A model generated the notes under the pieces. The model did no database searches and was not told where the DNA came from. It was given only the letters and a program-made list of their open reading frames with translations. Below, one piece after another: positions 34,034 to 43,295 of a DNA stretch of 64,000 nucleotides. Origin of the DNA: Flavobacteriales bacterium UBA1993 (GTDB lineage: Bacteria; Bacteroidota; Bacteroidia; Flavobacteriales_G; Salibacteraceae); contig DDCZ01000027.1 of the NCBI GenBank assembly GCA_002336485.1, forward strand, positions 1 to 64,000. The letters run 5' to 3'. How positions within the stretch are numbered: position 1 is the first letter of the stretch; every line of letters begins with the position of its first letter. Made by a program: the position numbers and the translations under genes.

Positions 34034-35458
34034 CTATTCGGGTTCTGGTTCCACATCTAGTTCGCCTTCAGAGTAGGCGACAATGGTCGAAACGCTTGCA
34101 TCTCCCGTTACATTTACAACGGTTCTACACATATCCAGAATTCGATCTACTGGGAAGATCAACGCAATCCAACCAGGATTCAGCCCCACCGATTCGAGCA
34201 CAATTATCATAAGAACCAAACCAGCACTGGGAACAGCCGCCGCACCTATCGAGGCTAAGGTTGCCGTGACAATGATTGTGAGTTGCTGACCTAAGCTTAA
34301 ATCAACCATGTGAAACTGAGCCAACGCTACAACAGCAACCGCCTGGTAAAGACTCGTTCCATCCATGTTAACAGTGGCCCCTATTGGCAGTACAAAGCTT
34401 GACGTGCGTTCGGACACTTTCAGCTTCTTATGCACCGATTCCATGGTAACAGGAAGCGTTGCAACTGAGCTGCTTGTTGAAAAAGCCGTGACTTGTGCAT
34501 CGCGAATACCGGCCAAAAAAGCACGGAACTTCATTGGTTTCACAAGCAGAGAGACCATGGTTGGATAGAAGATGAAAGTCATGAATAATAGACCAAGCAC
34601 TACTACCAAAGAATATCGCCACAAGAAGTCGAGGAGTTCAAAAAATCGATCTGGATCCGTTCCTGCAGCTTTAACAATTTGTCCCGCCATTAGAGCAAAA
34701 ACGAATACGGGCATGGCCTTCATGACAACCCAAATCATTCTCACAAAAACTTCATTCAATCCATCAACGAGTTTTATAACAGGCTCTGCTTTGGCCGGTT
34801 CTATCATGACCAATACCAGTCCAAAAAAGATGGCAAAGAAGATGATTTGCAGCATTGACATATCGGCCAGCGCTTTGAATATATTGGTAGGAACCACATC
34901 AATGAGCGGTTTTAATGGGCCTATTTCATTTGACTTTCGCTTTTCAGATTCAGCCTTACCTAGCTTATCGGCCACCCAATCATTTTGCTCCACCTTCCTA
35001 TTTCGAAGCTCTTGTTCAATACCCGCATTGGATTCGTCGCATCGCAGACAGACATCGTCTAATTTGACAACCCCGTTATCGTCGCGCCACATTTCATAGC
35101 TGATTCTATTTCTTTCTCTGATACTGTCTTCCTGTCCTGCTCCTGGCGCAAGAAGGTTTACCAAGGTCAATCCAACCGATACTGCCAGCATGGTTGTTAT
35201 GAGGTATAGTCCCAAGGTTTTCAATCCCATGTTGCCAAGCTTATTGATATCCTTAAGCGAGGTAACACCAAGTATGACAGAGAACAGCACCATGGGCACT
35301 GCAATAAGTTTAAGAACATTAATGAATATATCTCCGAGTGGCTTTATGTAGTAAAGCGTGAATTGGTTCCAGCCTTGACTGATGCTCAACCAAGCGTATA
35401 AGGCACCGAGAACAATTCCGCCGATAACCTGCCAATGGAGTGGGATCTTCTTTAACAT
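34034..35458 (-). CDS. Dicarboxylate/amino acid:cation symporter with large hydrophilic insert
   Basis: About 474 residues of the DAACS (GltP/DctA) family. TM motifs: GDIFINVLKLIAVPMVLFSV, FSTSSSVATLPVTMESVHKK (serine-rich HP1), GATVNMDGTSLYQAVAVVAL (NMDGT) and the final helix IALIFPVDRILDMCRTVVNV. Between LAPGAG and LIDVVPTNIF is an insert of about 80 residues (DSIRERNRISYEMWRDDNGV...), with a CLRC pair, absent from standard transporters. ATG 35458 (MLKKIPLHWQ) is taken as start; the frame runs further upstream but overlaps the O-antigen ligase gene. Confidence 0.85.
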   Translation of the reverse strand: MLKKIPLHWQVIGGIVLGALYAWLSISQGWNQFTLYYIKPLGDIFINVLKLIAVPMVLFSVILGVTSLKDINKLGNMGLKTLGLYLITTMLAVSVGLTLVNLLAPGAGQEDSIRERNRISYEMWRDDNGVVKLDDVCLRCDESNAGIEQELRNRKVEQNDWVADKLGKAESEKRKSNEIGPLKPLIDVVPTNIFKALADMSMLQIIFFAIFFGLVLVMIEPAKAEPVIKLVDGLNEVFVRMIWVVMKAMPVFVFALMAGQIVKAAGTDPDRFFELLDFLWRYSLVVVLGLLFMTFIFYPTMVSLLVKPMKFRAFLAGIRDAQVTAFSTSSSVATLPVTMESVHKKLKVSERTSSFVLPIGATVNMDGTSLYQAVAVVALAQFHMVDLSLGQQLTIIVTATLASIGAAAVPSAGLVLMIIVLESVGLNPGWIALIFPVDRILDMCRTVVNVTGDASVSTIVAYSEGELDVEPEPE

Positions 35459-35486
35459 GCGCACGAAGTAAAGGAATCGTTGCAAA

Positions 35487-36713
35487 CTATTCACTTGCGC
35501 TGCGCCTCGAAAACAAAACAGCGAAAAAACTAAAGAAAACGACGCCGGCTTGAACGTTGAAAATGCTCTCCGTGAGCGATATAAATAGAGCCAATACGGC
35601 GAATCCCAAAAACAGCCACTCACGGCTGGTGATGGCCCGATGAAATACCACTGTAAAAATGCCAATCATAAGCATGAGACCAGGTATTCCAACCGAAATC
35701 CAGGCCTGTAGAAACTGATTGTGCGCATTGTAGTGTCTTTCCTTTGCTTTCACATACGATTTCTCTTCATATACCGCATCCAGCGCATCTTGAAAGTCTC
35801 CGGTCCCCTGTCCGTACCAAGGTTGGGATGTGGCTAGTTCCCATGCTGAGTTATAGACTAAGGATCGAACAGCGGTGCTTTCATTTGCTGAAGGCCGAAC
35901 CTCGGTATCACCCTGAGCTATATGAATAACACTCATTATCCGTTTTTGCAAAAATGGATTGACCGATATAAAGACGGCCATTAATCCAAACATGAACATT
36001 AAAAAAGTCACCGCGATGAGCTTATTCTTTAGGGCGCCCAGTAAACCAATGGTTATCCCAACCAGAGCAAGCGACCACATAATAAACCCAATCTTCGACC
36101 CTGTGAGCAGAATGGACATGGATAAGAAGAGAAAAATGAACACCCTGGACATTGATCGCCAGACCCGATTAGGGTTAAACAATGGCCACTCCAAATAAGC
36201 CAGAATTAGTTGTGCGAAAACCAAATAGAGCGCGAAATAATTCTGGTGCAAGATCACTGAATATCGATGCCCTAAGAAGTGGAAATACTTGTAGTCAAGA
36301 ACAAACACTTTGTAGCAACTCTGACCTAGACAAAATACCATGGCTACAATGGCGCCCAATAAAAATGCCTTTAACACAGTCTTATATGCAAACTTGTTGA
36401 GCATACCAAACCCAATAAAACTGATAGGGAAAGCCAGCAGACTTAGTTGAACTTGAATGCTGAACCAACCTTTTGCCATATTGTTGGTATATAACAATCC
36501 AATCAGCTGAAGGCCAAAGAAGGCCAATAACAAAATCGAAACCTCCTTCATTTGAGCCCTGCGATAGCCCATAAGTATATTGTACACGGAAAGCACCCCA
36601 AAGGAAATGATGAGTGGTGGAACAGCGCCTGGTAATAGTGGAATAAAGAAGGCAATGGCATACAACACATAGTGCTGTATTTTGAAAACCTGCTTTTCAC
36701 TTAACCACCTCAT
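35487..36713 (-). CDS. O-antigen ligase / Wzy-like polymerase (copy 1)
   Basis: A 408-residue membrane protein with about 11-12 helices and a long periplasmic loop (about 240-300) containing YGQGTGDFQDALDAVYEEKS and HYNAHNQFLQAWIS. The HNxxLQ pattern is the signature of the O-antigen ligase/Wzy family. The 4-base overlap with wecB (36710-36713) puts it in the polysaccharide operon, downstream of wecB. Whether it ligates to lipid A-core or polymerises repeat units cannot be told. Confidence 0.85.
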   Translation of the reverse strand: MRWLSEKQVFKIQHYVLYAIAFFIPLLPGAVPPLIISFGVLSVYNILMGYRRAQMKEVSILLLAFFGLQLIGLLYTNNMAKGWFSIQVQLSLLAFPISFIGFGMLNKFAYKTVLKAFLLGAIVAMVFCLGQSCYKVFVLDYKYFHFLGHRYSVILHQNYFALYLVFAQLILAYLEWPLFNPNRVWRSMSRVFIFLFLSMSILLTGSKIGFIMWSLALVGITIGLLGALKNKLIAVTFLMFMFGLMAVFISVNPFLQKRIMSVIHIAQGDTEVRPSANESTAVRSLVYNSAWELATSQPWYGQGTGDFQDALDAVYEEKSYVKAKERHYNAHNQFLQAWISVGIPGLMLMIGIFTVVFHRAITSREWLFLGFAVLALFISLTESIFNVQAGVVFFSFFAVLFSRRSASE

Positions 36714-37789
36714 TTGCCAGATGCTGCTAAAACTTGAGAAATATTTTCAGCCGCCTTGCCCTGTCCATATAGATTGACGCTAAAATCAGGATTGGCATCG
36801 ATCATTGATCGAAATCCGTCAACAATGGCTGCTTCATTTGCCCCTGCTAATTGGTTGTATCCACCCTCAACTAGTTCCACCCACTCTGTTTGGTCTCTCA
36901 GGGTTACACATGGACTTGAGAAAAAGAAAGCCTCCTTTTGTAAACCTCCGCTATCGGTTAAAACGATTGAAGCATGCTTTAGTAGTTCAATCATATCAAA
37001 ATACCCAACTGGATCGATCAATTCAAATTCGGGACGCACCTTTAAACTATCGAGAATGCCCTTCGTGCGCGGATGAATTGGAAAGACAAGCGGCATTTCT
37101 TTATGAATCGTGTTTAAGGCATTTACAATAGACTTCAGTTTCAGTGGATCATCTGTGTTCTCCGCTCGATGCACAGTAGCCAAGGCAAATGGACCAGAAA
37201 TTTTTAGTTTTTCAAGAATGACAGACTTTTGTGAGCTGCGCGCAGCGTAATAAAGCGCCGCATCTTGCATTACGTCACCCGAATGATGGATTTCGCAATC
37301 AAAATTTTGGAATCCTTCTTTATTAAGGTTCTCGATGGCCGTGCTAGTTGGGCAAAATAAATAGTCACTTATGCGATCACATAAAATTCGATTAACCTCT
37401 TCGGGCATGTCCATATTATAGCTTCGAAGGCCAGCTTCAACATGTGCAACAGGTACATGCAATTTCTTTGCAGCAAGGGCCCCAGCAATTGTGCTGTTTG
37501 TGTCTCCATAAACCAACAGCAAACCAGGTTTCTCCTTAAGTATCAGCTTTTCAATTTCTTCCATCATTCGCCCGGTCATGGCGCCATGATTCAAAGAGTT
37601 AATATTCAGATTATACACTGGTTGCGGGATTTCCATTTCCTTAAAGAAGACCTCGCTCATGTTTGGATCATAGTGTTGACCTGTGTGAACGATTATCTCG
37701 TCTAACTGCGAATTCTGCGCGATAACTCTACTTAAAGCAGCAGCTTTTACAAATTGGGGACGAGCTCCAACAATCGTGAGAATACGCAT
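36710..37789 (-). CDS. wecB: UDP-N-acetylglucosamine 2-epimerase (non-hydrolysing)
   Basis: A 359-residue WecB: ILTIVGARPQFVKAAALSRV, HTGQHYDPNMSEVFF, VEAGLRSYNMDMPEEVNRIL, FCPTSTAIENL, THRAENTDD (here VHRAENTDD) and LTDSGGLQKEAFF all match the family. It converts UDP-GlcNAc to UDP-ManNAc. No UDP-ManNAc dehydrogenase (WecC) is nearby, so the product is used as such or the next enzyme lies elsewhere. Start ATG 37789. Confidence 0.95.
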   Translation of the reverse strand: MRILTIVGARPQFVKAAALSRVIAQNSQLDEIIVHTGQHYDPNMSEVFFKEMEIPQPVYNLNINSLNHGAMTGRMMEEIEKLILKEKPGLLLVYGDTNSTIAGALAAKKLHVPVAHVEAGLRSYNMDMPEEVNRILCDRISDYLFCPTSTAIENLNKEGFQNFDCEIHHSGDVMQDAALYYAARSSQKSVILEKLKISGPFALATVHRAENTDDPLKLKSIVNALNTIHKEMPLVFPIHPRTKGILDSLKVRPEFELIDPVGYFDMIELLKHASIVLTDSGGLQKEAFFFSSPCVTLRDQTEWVELVEGGYNQLAGANEAAIVDGFRSMIDANPDFSVNLYGQGKAAENISQVLAASGK

Positions 37790-37865
37790 TAGTCAACGGA
37801 TTTTTGCATGAAAGACAAAGGTACAAGAACACGGCATGTCCAGAATAATCTGCACGCCAATTGGC

Positions 37866-38630
37866 TTATTTTAAATAAAATTTACGGAATGCATTAAACA
37901 AGTAAATGGTAAAATAGTACGCTGACTTCAGCCTTCCGATTCCTTCAATTTCACGGAGTATCTTATAGTAATAGAGGATGGTTTCCATTTTGTTGCTCGA
38001 CAACGAATCATGCCCGACCCTATAATATGCAAGAGATTCATCAATAAACAACGCAGAGTGGCCAGCGCGAAGGATTCGCAACCACAATGCATAATCTTGC
38101 CTTTTCTCCACTTCTGGCATATACACCTTTTCACCTATAATTTCAGTGTCATACATGGCAGTTAAACAGCCAATGTAATTTGATTTCAGCATGGCCTTGT
38201 AGTCGAGCTGCTTAGGTGCCCGAATTATTTTTCCCATTGATTTTCCATCACCATCCATCCACTCGTAAGCAGTATGTGTCAGTGCAACCTTGGATTTTAA
38301 CGCAAATTCCACTTGAGTTTTAAGCTTGTTTGATTTCCATAAGTCATCACTGTCGAGAAAGGCGATAAAACGCCCAGCAGCCATTTCAATTGCCTTATTT
38401 CGAGCCACCGCAGCCCCAGAATTCTCAGTCAATTGAATCAGCTTTATCCGTTCATCCAATTTTGAAAACCCCTCAATAATCTTCACTGAATCATCGATAG
38501 AACAATCATCAACGAGAATCATTTCCCAGTTCGAATAGGTCTGCGACATAACAGACTCAATGTTGGCATTCAGTGTAGCACTCCGATTGTATACAGGAGT
38601 TATAATGGAAACTAGTGGCTCGCTATCCAT
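37866..38630 (-). CDS. Family 2 glycosyltransferase
   Basis: About 254 residues, GT-A fold. PLVSIITPVYNRSATLNANI, DDCSIDDSV and the metal-binding DSD motif (FIAFLDSDDLWK) are clear; KRQDYALWLRILRAGH is the acceptor-side motif typical of this group. It transfers a sugar during repeat-unit assembly. ATG 38630 is preferred; the upstream frame overlaps the GT4 gene. A C-terminal hydrophobic patch (YYFTIYLFNAFRKFY) may attach it to the membrane. Confidence 0.9.
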   Translation of the reverse strand: MDSEPLVSIITPVYNRSATLNANIESVMSQTYSNWEMILVDDCSIDDSVKIIEGFSKLDERIKLIQLTENSGAAVARNKAIEMAAGRFIAFLDSDDLWKSNKLKTQVEFALKSKVALTHTAYEWMDGDGKSMGKIIRAPKQLDYKAMLKSNYIGCLTAMYDTEIIGEKVYMPEVEKRQDYALWLRILRAGHSALFIDESLAYYRVGHDSLSSNKMETILYYYKILREIEGIGRLKSAYYFTIYLFNAFRKFYLK

Positions 38631-39735
38631 TCTGTAATAGGTCATAATAGAGCTGAAGCAATTTTTGCTTTTCAGTTTCCCAATTGAAATTCGCAAGGAC
38701 TGCCTCACGTCCTAAAACCCCCATACTCTGCGCCTTTTCTTGATCATTCATCAAGGATTGAATCGCCTCCGCAATCTCTGCTGGTTCATATGGGTTTACT
38801 AATATTCCGCTCCCGTACTTTTCAGTGACCTTCTTCATCCATCCAAAGTTCGATGCTATGTAGGGAATTCCGCAAGCCATGTATTCAAGCATTTTGACAG
38901 GTATGGCGTCTACATAGCTTGGCGTTTTGTGTAGTGTAACCAATCCCACCTTTGCTTTATCATAGACTTCACCCACCGCTGCTCTGCTTAAAAAGCCCAA
39001 TTCATGCACATTTGTCCACGCCGAATCTGCTTTCACCTCTTTTTCCAATTCTGTATTGCTAAACCGGCCGCCAAGCTGTAGTTTAAACGGAAGATTGCGC
39101 ATTGCACTCACCATTTCTGCTACTCCGCGAATTCTAGTGAGATCACCTACATAAACCACCTCATCTCGTTTATCACCCCAAGGTTTGGGGCTCGGCATTT
39201 CTTCCAAACTTGGATAGTTTCTTACAACAACTACCTTTTTATTCACCTTGAGAAAGCGTTCCTCAATTTCGTCAATGACTGTTACTACAGCGGCAAACCG
39301 CGCACTACAATAGTGCTCTACAAAGCGATACACCCCAGATGAGAGGCCGCGCAACAAGGATGGAATCCAAGCCTTATTTCGAATTTGATTTGGCACATCT
39401 TCGTGCGAATCATAGATAACCCTTGCTCCTGACCGACTCAATTTCAATCCTGCAAAAAGAAACTCTGGATCGTGAAAGTGATATACCTCGGGTTGGAATT
39501 GCTGAGCAACAATACGCGCTCTTTTAGGTGCGTGCAGAATACGCTTGATCTTTGAAGTTGATTCGAAGGGAACATTAATTATTTCAACGTTTGGATAATC
39601 AGAGACAACGTCTGCCGCATTAATCGCAATGAGCTTTACCGAATAACCAGCTTCGGCCAGCGCTCTGCACTCTTTGTGATAGATCCGAGTGTCCTTAACC
39701 GTATGAACGGTTGTTATGTGACAGACTGTTTTCAG
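38623..39735 (-). CDS. Family 4 glycosyltransferase with apparent CTG start
   Basis: The frame encodes a full GT4 of about 370 residues: LKTVCHITTVHTVKDTRIYH and KECRALAEAGY begin the N-terminal Rossmann domain, VYHFHDPEFLFAG and YDSHEDVPNQIR follow, and EYMACGIPYIASN carries the sugar-nucleotide region. No ATG, GTG or TTG precedes the N-terminal motif: the frame opens after a TAA, and CTG at 39735 with AGGA nine bases upstream is the best start. A downstream TTG (39447) would lose the whole N-domain strand and is not plausible. Either CTG initiation or a substitution of ATG. Confidence 0.78.
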   Translation of the reverse strand: MKTVCHITTVHTVKDTRIYHKECRALAEAGYSVKLIAINAADVVSDYPNVEIINVPFESTSKIKRILHAPKRARIVAQQFQPEVYHFHDPEFLFAGLKLSRSGARVIYDSHEDVPNQIRNKAWIPSLLRGLSSGVYRFVEHYCSARFAAVVTVIDEIEERFLKVNKKVVVVRNYPSLEEMPSPKPWGDKRDEVVYVGDLTRIRGVAEMVSAMRNLPFKLQLGGRFSNTELEKEVKADSAWTNVHELGFLSRAAVGEVYDKAKVGLVTLHKTPSYVDAIPVKMLEYMACGIPYIASNFGWMKKVTEKYGSGILVNPYEPAEIAEAIQSLMNDQEKAQSMGVLGREAVLANFNWETEKQKLLQLYYDLLQNG

Positions 39736-39767
39736 TTTTTCCGATCCTTTGAAGTGTGGCTCTTTGG

Positions 39768-40571
39768 CTATTTAAAAATGTCTCGAAAAACAAAGAACAT
39801 CAATCCAAATATTGCCCCAGTAACCAAGGCGCCAAGGGTGTTCAGCAATACTCTGGGACCATTTGGCTTTTTCGGGATATTTGCTCTTCGCAGATAGGAA
39901 GCTATGCTCAATCGATCTATGCTCTCCTTAATCCGCGCCGATTTTTCTGACAAACTCATTATTTCTGAGTGAATGTTTAATGGATACACCACGAGTCCCT
40001 TTTGAACCTTCTCATCTAACCCTTTGGTACTTTCCTTTAATTCATCCAAGGCTGCGAGCTCCTTCAAACTTTGTTCATACAGGGATTCAAGAGATAACTT
40101 CTTTGAGTCGTATCTATTCTTTAAATATGAGTTTGATTGAAGGTTCATTATGATCGCATCTTGAATTTTATCAACCAAATTTGTATCGGTAGTGGTGATA
40201 ACCAGATCGCAGGTAAACATACCGCCATCGGTCGTTGCTCTGTTAAAGTCAAGGCCTAGAATAGACTCTGCCTCGCTATTCGTCATTTGTAATTCACGCG
40301 ATAAATCGTAAAAATTTCGTGTTCCCGCCATCCCGGTGAGTGTATTCAAATGGGGCATCATCTCATTTGTGGCAAACAGAGTAGAACTCAGAGCTGAGTA
40401 TGTGACATAATACTTTTTTTGAATCAGGTTAAAAGCGCCAACCAGCAAACCAAGGGAAAGAGATATTACCAATATTTTCCACCGATATCGATTTGTAGTA
40501 TTAATTATCGACTTTAAGTCTATAATAGACTCTCCATCTTCTCGAATTACGTATTTAATGTCATCCTCCAT
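39768..40571 (-). CDS. Short Wzz-type chain-length determinant
   Basis: A 267-residue protein: N-terminal cytoplasmic part and TM1 (YRWKILVISLSLGLLVGAFN), a periplasmic domain, then a C-terminal TM (RVLLNTLGALVTGAIFGLMF) preceded by the Pro-rich ANIPKKPNGP. Two flanking helices with a periplasmic region and a PxxP before TM2 is the Wzz layout, and it sets polysaccharide chain length. It is shorter than classical Wzz (about 320). Divergent from the Wzy-like gene at 40650. Confidence 0.8.
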   Translation of the reverse strand: MEDDIKYVIREDGESIIDLKSIINTTNRYRWKILVISLSLGLLVGAFNLIQKKYYVTYSALSSTLFATNEMMPHLNTLTGMAGTRNFYDLSRELQMTNSEAESILGLDFNRATTDGGMFTCDLVITTTDTNLVDKIQDAIIMNLQSNSYLKNRYDSKKLSLESLYEQSLKELAALDELKESTKGLDEKVQKGLVVYPLNIHSEIMSLSEKSARIKESIDRLSIASYLRRANIPKKPNGPRVLLNTLGALVTGAIFGLMFFVFRDIFK

Positions 40572-40590
40572 AATCGTGGTTCAGTGAAAC

Positions 40591-40598
40591 CAAAACTA
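40591..40598 (-). promoter_or_regulatory. Candidate -7 box upstream of the Wzz-like gene
   Basis: Minus-strand TAGTTTTG fits TAnnTTTG, 20-27 bases before the ATG at 40571. No convincing TTG at the usual -33 distance. It would drive the wzz-GT4-GT2-wecB-ligase block on the minus strand. Confidence 0.4.
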
Positions 40599-40649
40599 AC
40601 AATAGATCATTAGGCTCTCTCTCATATTGTATAATATTGCTAACCTCAA

Positions 40650-41969
40650 ATGCCATTAATGTTCACGAAATCTAAGCTAAGGGCTAGCCTTATTTTCATA
40701 GCACTTAGCCTTGTCTATAGATTTGCCTTGGATATATTCTTTATCCAGTTTAGCCGCGACTTCGCGTACTACGGCCTCATCTACTTACCAAGATCAAGTT
40801 TAGAAATCATTTGCTCCTATTTGGCGGTAATCATCGCCTCTTCGACAATCGATTATTCTACGAATAGACCGAGCAATTCTATTCACCTCATGCTGTTTTT
40901 GTTTTGCTTCGTCCCCACCTCCGTTCATTATTCTTTGAATTTTAATATGAGCTGGGAACCCTTTTACGGTCTATTTACATTCTTCCTATTTGTGCCAATT
41001 ATTCGCGGGATTTTGTCTGGGGCCAAAAACATCACCCTCCCTACCCTTCGATTAAAGCAGTATAGCCAATTGATTTCACTCGTGCTTATACTCGGCCTTG
41101 GGCTCATAGTATGGCAGTACGGTTTTTCATTCAACATATCCAGCATTACTGATGTATATGATCAACGGGCCGAATTCAAATCTGTTTCTGGGAAGGGAAT
41201 GAAGTACATTGTGCAGTGGATAGCGAATGTTATAAATGTCGTCTTTGTTTTGTGGTCTTTGGTAAATCGCAAGTACCTATTCGCTGGATTTAGCATTTTA
41301 CTTTCGGTATACCTGTTTTCACTAGGTGGTCACAAATCCTTTTTGTTCGTAACGCCATTAGCCGCTGTCCTATATGGTCTCGTAAAGTTTTTTAGAGAAG
41401 ACTTCAATATTGCTTTGGTCATTTCACTGGTCGTGGCTGTCGTCTTTGTTCTGATATACGATCTGGCAAGCGAGCGTGATTATTCGCTGATTTCATCCTT
41501 GTTCATTCGCCGTACGATCCTATTGCCTAGTCAGATCTATTTCTATTACTGCGATTATTTCTCGACGCACGAAGTGAACCTATTTAGCCAAAATATTCCA
41601 ATCAAGTTCTTCGTGAGCAGCCCATATGACATGCGTATACCTGACATTATTGGTCAGCATTATTTTCATCATAAAGATGACGTGTATGCGAATGGGAATG
41701 TATTTGCCGATACCTATAGCAATGTTGGGCTATTAAGCTACCCGCTGCTTGCAATCGTTTTGCCATGCCTGTACTCGTTAATCGACTGGGCAGCCCAGAG
41801 GAAACACCTTGCATTTACGATTCCTTTGGTTTTCATGACTTCTCATGTTCTGTTGAACTCCGGAATCATTGTCACGCTTATTACGCATGGATTGTTTCTG
41901 GCGATTGTCTTACTTGCCTTCTATCCTCGAAACCTCTGGCGCATTAAAAAGGTGGTTAGCAAAACATAG
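40650..41969 (+). CDS. Oligosaccharide repeat-unit polymerase, Wzy-like
   Basis: A 439-residue protein with about 11-12 helices. The loop KFFVSSPYDMRIPDIIGQHY with ANGNVFADTYSNVGLLSYPL is the conserved repeat-unit-polymerase pattern, distinct from the HNxxLQ ligase family. It would polymerise undecaprenyl-linked units in the inner membrane. Its last 60 bases overlap the 3' end of the antisense gene ending at 41910. ATG 40650; ATG 40659 is close by. Confidence 0.75.
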   Translation: MPLMFTKSKLRASLIFIALSLVYRFALDIFFIQFSRDFAYYGLIYLPRSSLEIICSYLAVIIASSTIDYSTNRPSNSIHLMLFLFCFVPTSVHYSLNFNMSWEPFYGLFTFFLFVPIIRGILSGAKNITLPTLRLKQYSQLISLVLILGLGLIVWQYGFSFNISSITDVYDQRAEFKSVSGKGMKYIVQWIANVINVVFVLWSLVNRKYLFAGFSILLSVYLFSLGGHKSFLFVTPLAAVLYGLVKFFREDFNIALVISLVVAVVFVLIYDLASERDYSLISSLFIRRTILLPSQIYFYYCDYFSTHEVNLFSQNIPIKFFVSSPYDMRIPDIIGQHYFHHKDDVYANGNVFADTYSNVGLLSYPLLAIVLPCLYSLIDWAAQRKHLAFTIPLVFMTSHVLLNSGIIVTLITHGLFLAIVLLAFYPRNLWRIKKVVSKT

Positions 41970-43175
41970 GCTCAACAATAGAGCTAGAAGTCTGAGATCG
42001 GATAGGGAATGAGATTTCATTAGGTGGAGCATCTCATAAAAAACAAGGAATCCGAGAATAGTATTGTGCGACTTTGTTCTAATCTGCTTTGCGGCATTCC
42101 AAAAAACAAGGCCAAAGATCATTAGTCCAACTAATCCAAGTTCGAACCAAATCTCCAGAAAAATATTGTGAGGATATCGCTCGACGTCCAACCCAGAATA
42201 AACCGTGGCAAAGCTTCCAATACCCGACCCAATAAAAAAGGATTTAAGATCAGAAACTTGATGCAGGACGACAAACTCCCAATACTTATATCGCAGGCCA
42301 ATCGAACTTCCGGGGTTCTCCATTCCATTAATCACCACATAATCATAGAGCAAGTGGAATCGATCCATGGCTCGAACAAAGATTGTCTGAATTGGCTGAA
42401 TCCCTACTCGGGCACTCAGCATGAATAATAGATAGAGCACAAATCCAGTAAGTAGAATTTTGTTGATTATGGACCTTGCCCATCTAATTGTGATTGTAAC
42501 TCGCCCCCTCTTGATTTCAATTATCCAATGAACAAACAATATGAGACATGTAAAGAATAACGCTCCCCTAGCCCCCAATGCCAAGATTATTAGGACCATG
42601 GCAAATACTGCATATTCTACTTGCCGTCCAGACCACCCCCAGTAATCCTTACCTCTAAAGGCAATTGTAAGTGTCGCAAACCCTAAAAATTTCCCAAGAA
42701 AGAGGTAGCTGTCTTTGATAGCGAAATAGTTCGGGACAGAGTCATATATAGCGGTTTCAAAGAGATACACAATGGAACCTCCAAATGAAACATAAAGGAT
42801 ATATCGAAACAATCGATCCACATCAAATCGACCATTACTAATTCCCGTGAGTGCAACAATTCCAACGAGCACCAATCCAAGCAACTTGATCTGAGCATAC
42901 ACACTTGAAGTACTCCAGGCCAAGCTCAGAGTGGCCCATAAGAAGAAAAGAACAAGCATACCATACCATTTATGACCATCCGATAAACGAAGATCCCAGT
43001 GACCAATTCGAATAAGACTGAAGCCGAATATTACGGCGGCCACTATGGTTAGATCAACGAATGACGAAATAGAAAAGGAAGTCATCGCATACTTGAGCGC
43101 ACCAACCATTAGCACAGCAGTTAGCGCTAATTCAAAGAAATAATTATTGGGCTTTAATGCGTTCACAGTTGACAA
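41910..43175 (-). CDS. O-antigen ligase / Wzy-like membrane protein (copy 2)
   Basis: A 421-residue membrane protein with about 11 helices and a periplasmic loop near residues 270-340 (FFIGSGIGSFATVYSGLDVE, RYPHNIFLEIWFELGLVGLM). The PHNxxLE pattern is the O-antigen ligase family signature. It differs clearly from the polymerase at 35487, so it may be the second partner (ligase vs polymerase). Its last 20 codons are the antisense of the convergent Wzy-like gene. Confidence 0.78.
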   Translation of the reverse strand: MSTVNALKPNNYFFELALTAVLMVGALKYAMTSFSISSFVDLTIVAAVIFGFSLIRIGHWDLRLSDGHKWYGMLVLFFLWATLSLAWSTSSVYAQIKLLGLVLVGIVALTGISNGRFDVDRLFRYILYVSFGGSIVYLFETAIYDSVPNYFAIKDSYLFLGKFLGFATLTIAFRGKDYWGWSGRQVEYAVFAMVLIILALGARGALFFTCLILFVHWIIEIKRGRVTITIRWARSIINKILLTGFVLYLLFMLSARVGIQPIQTIFVRAMDRFHLLYDYVVINGMENPGSSIGLRYKYWEFVVLHQVSDLKSFFIGSGIGSFATVYSGLDVERYPHNIFLEIWFELGLVGLMIFGLVFWNAAKQIRTKSHNTILGFLVFYEMLHLMKSHSLSDLRLLALLLSLCFANHLFNAPEVSRIEGK

Positions 43176-43295
43176 AGGTTCACTTTAAGATCAATATGCA
43201 ATTCTGTTATTCACCGTCTCTTCTTCATGAACCTATTTAATGAAGGATAAAAGCAATGTCGAATAGTCACATATTTGTTTCATAAAGACAACACT

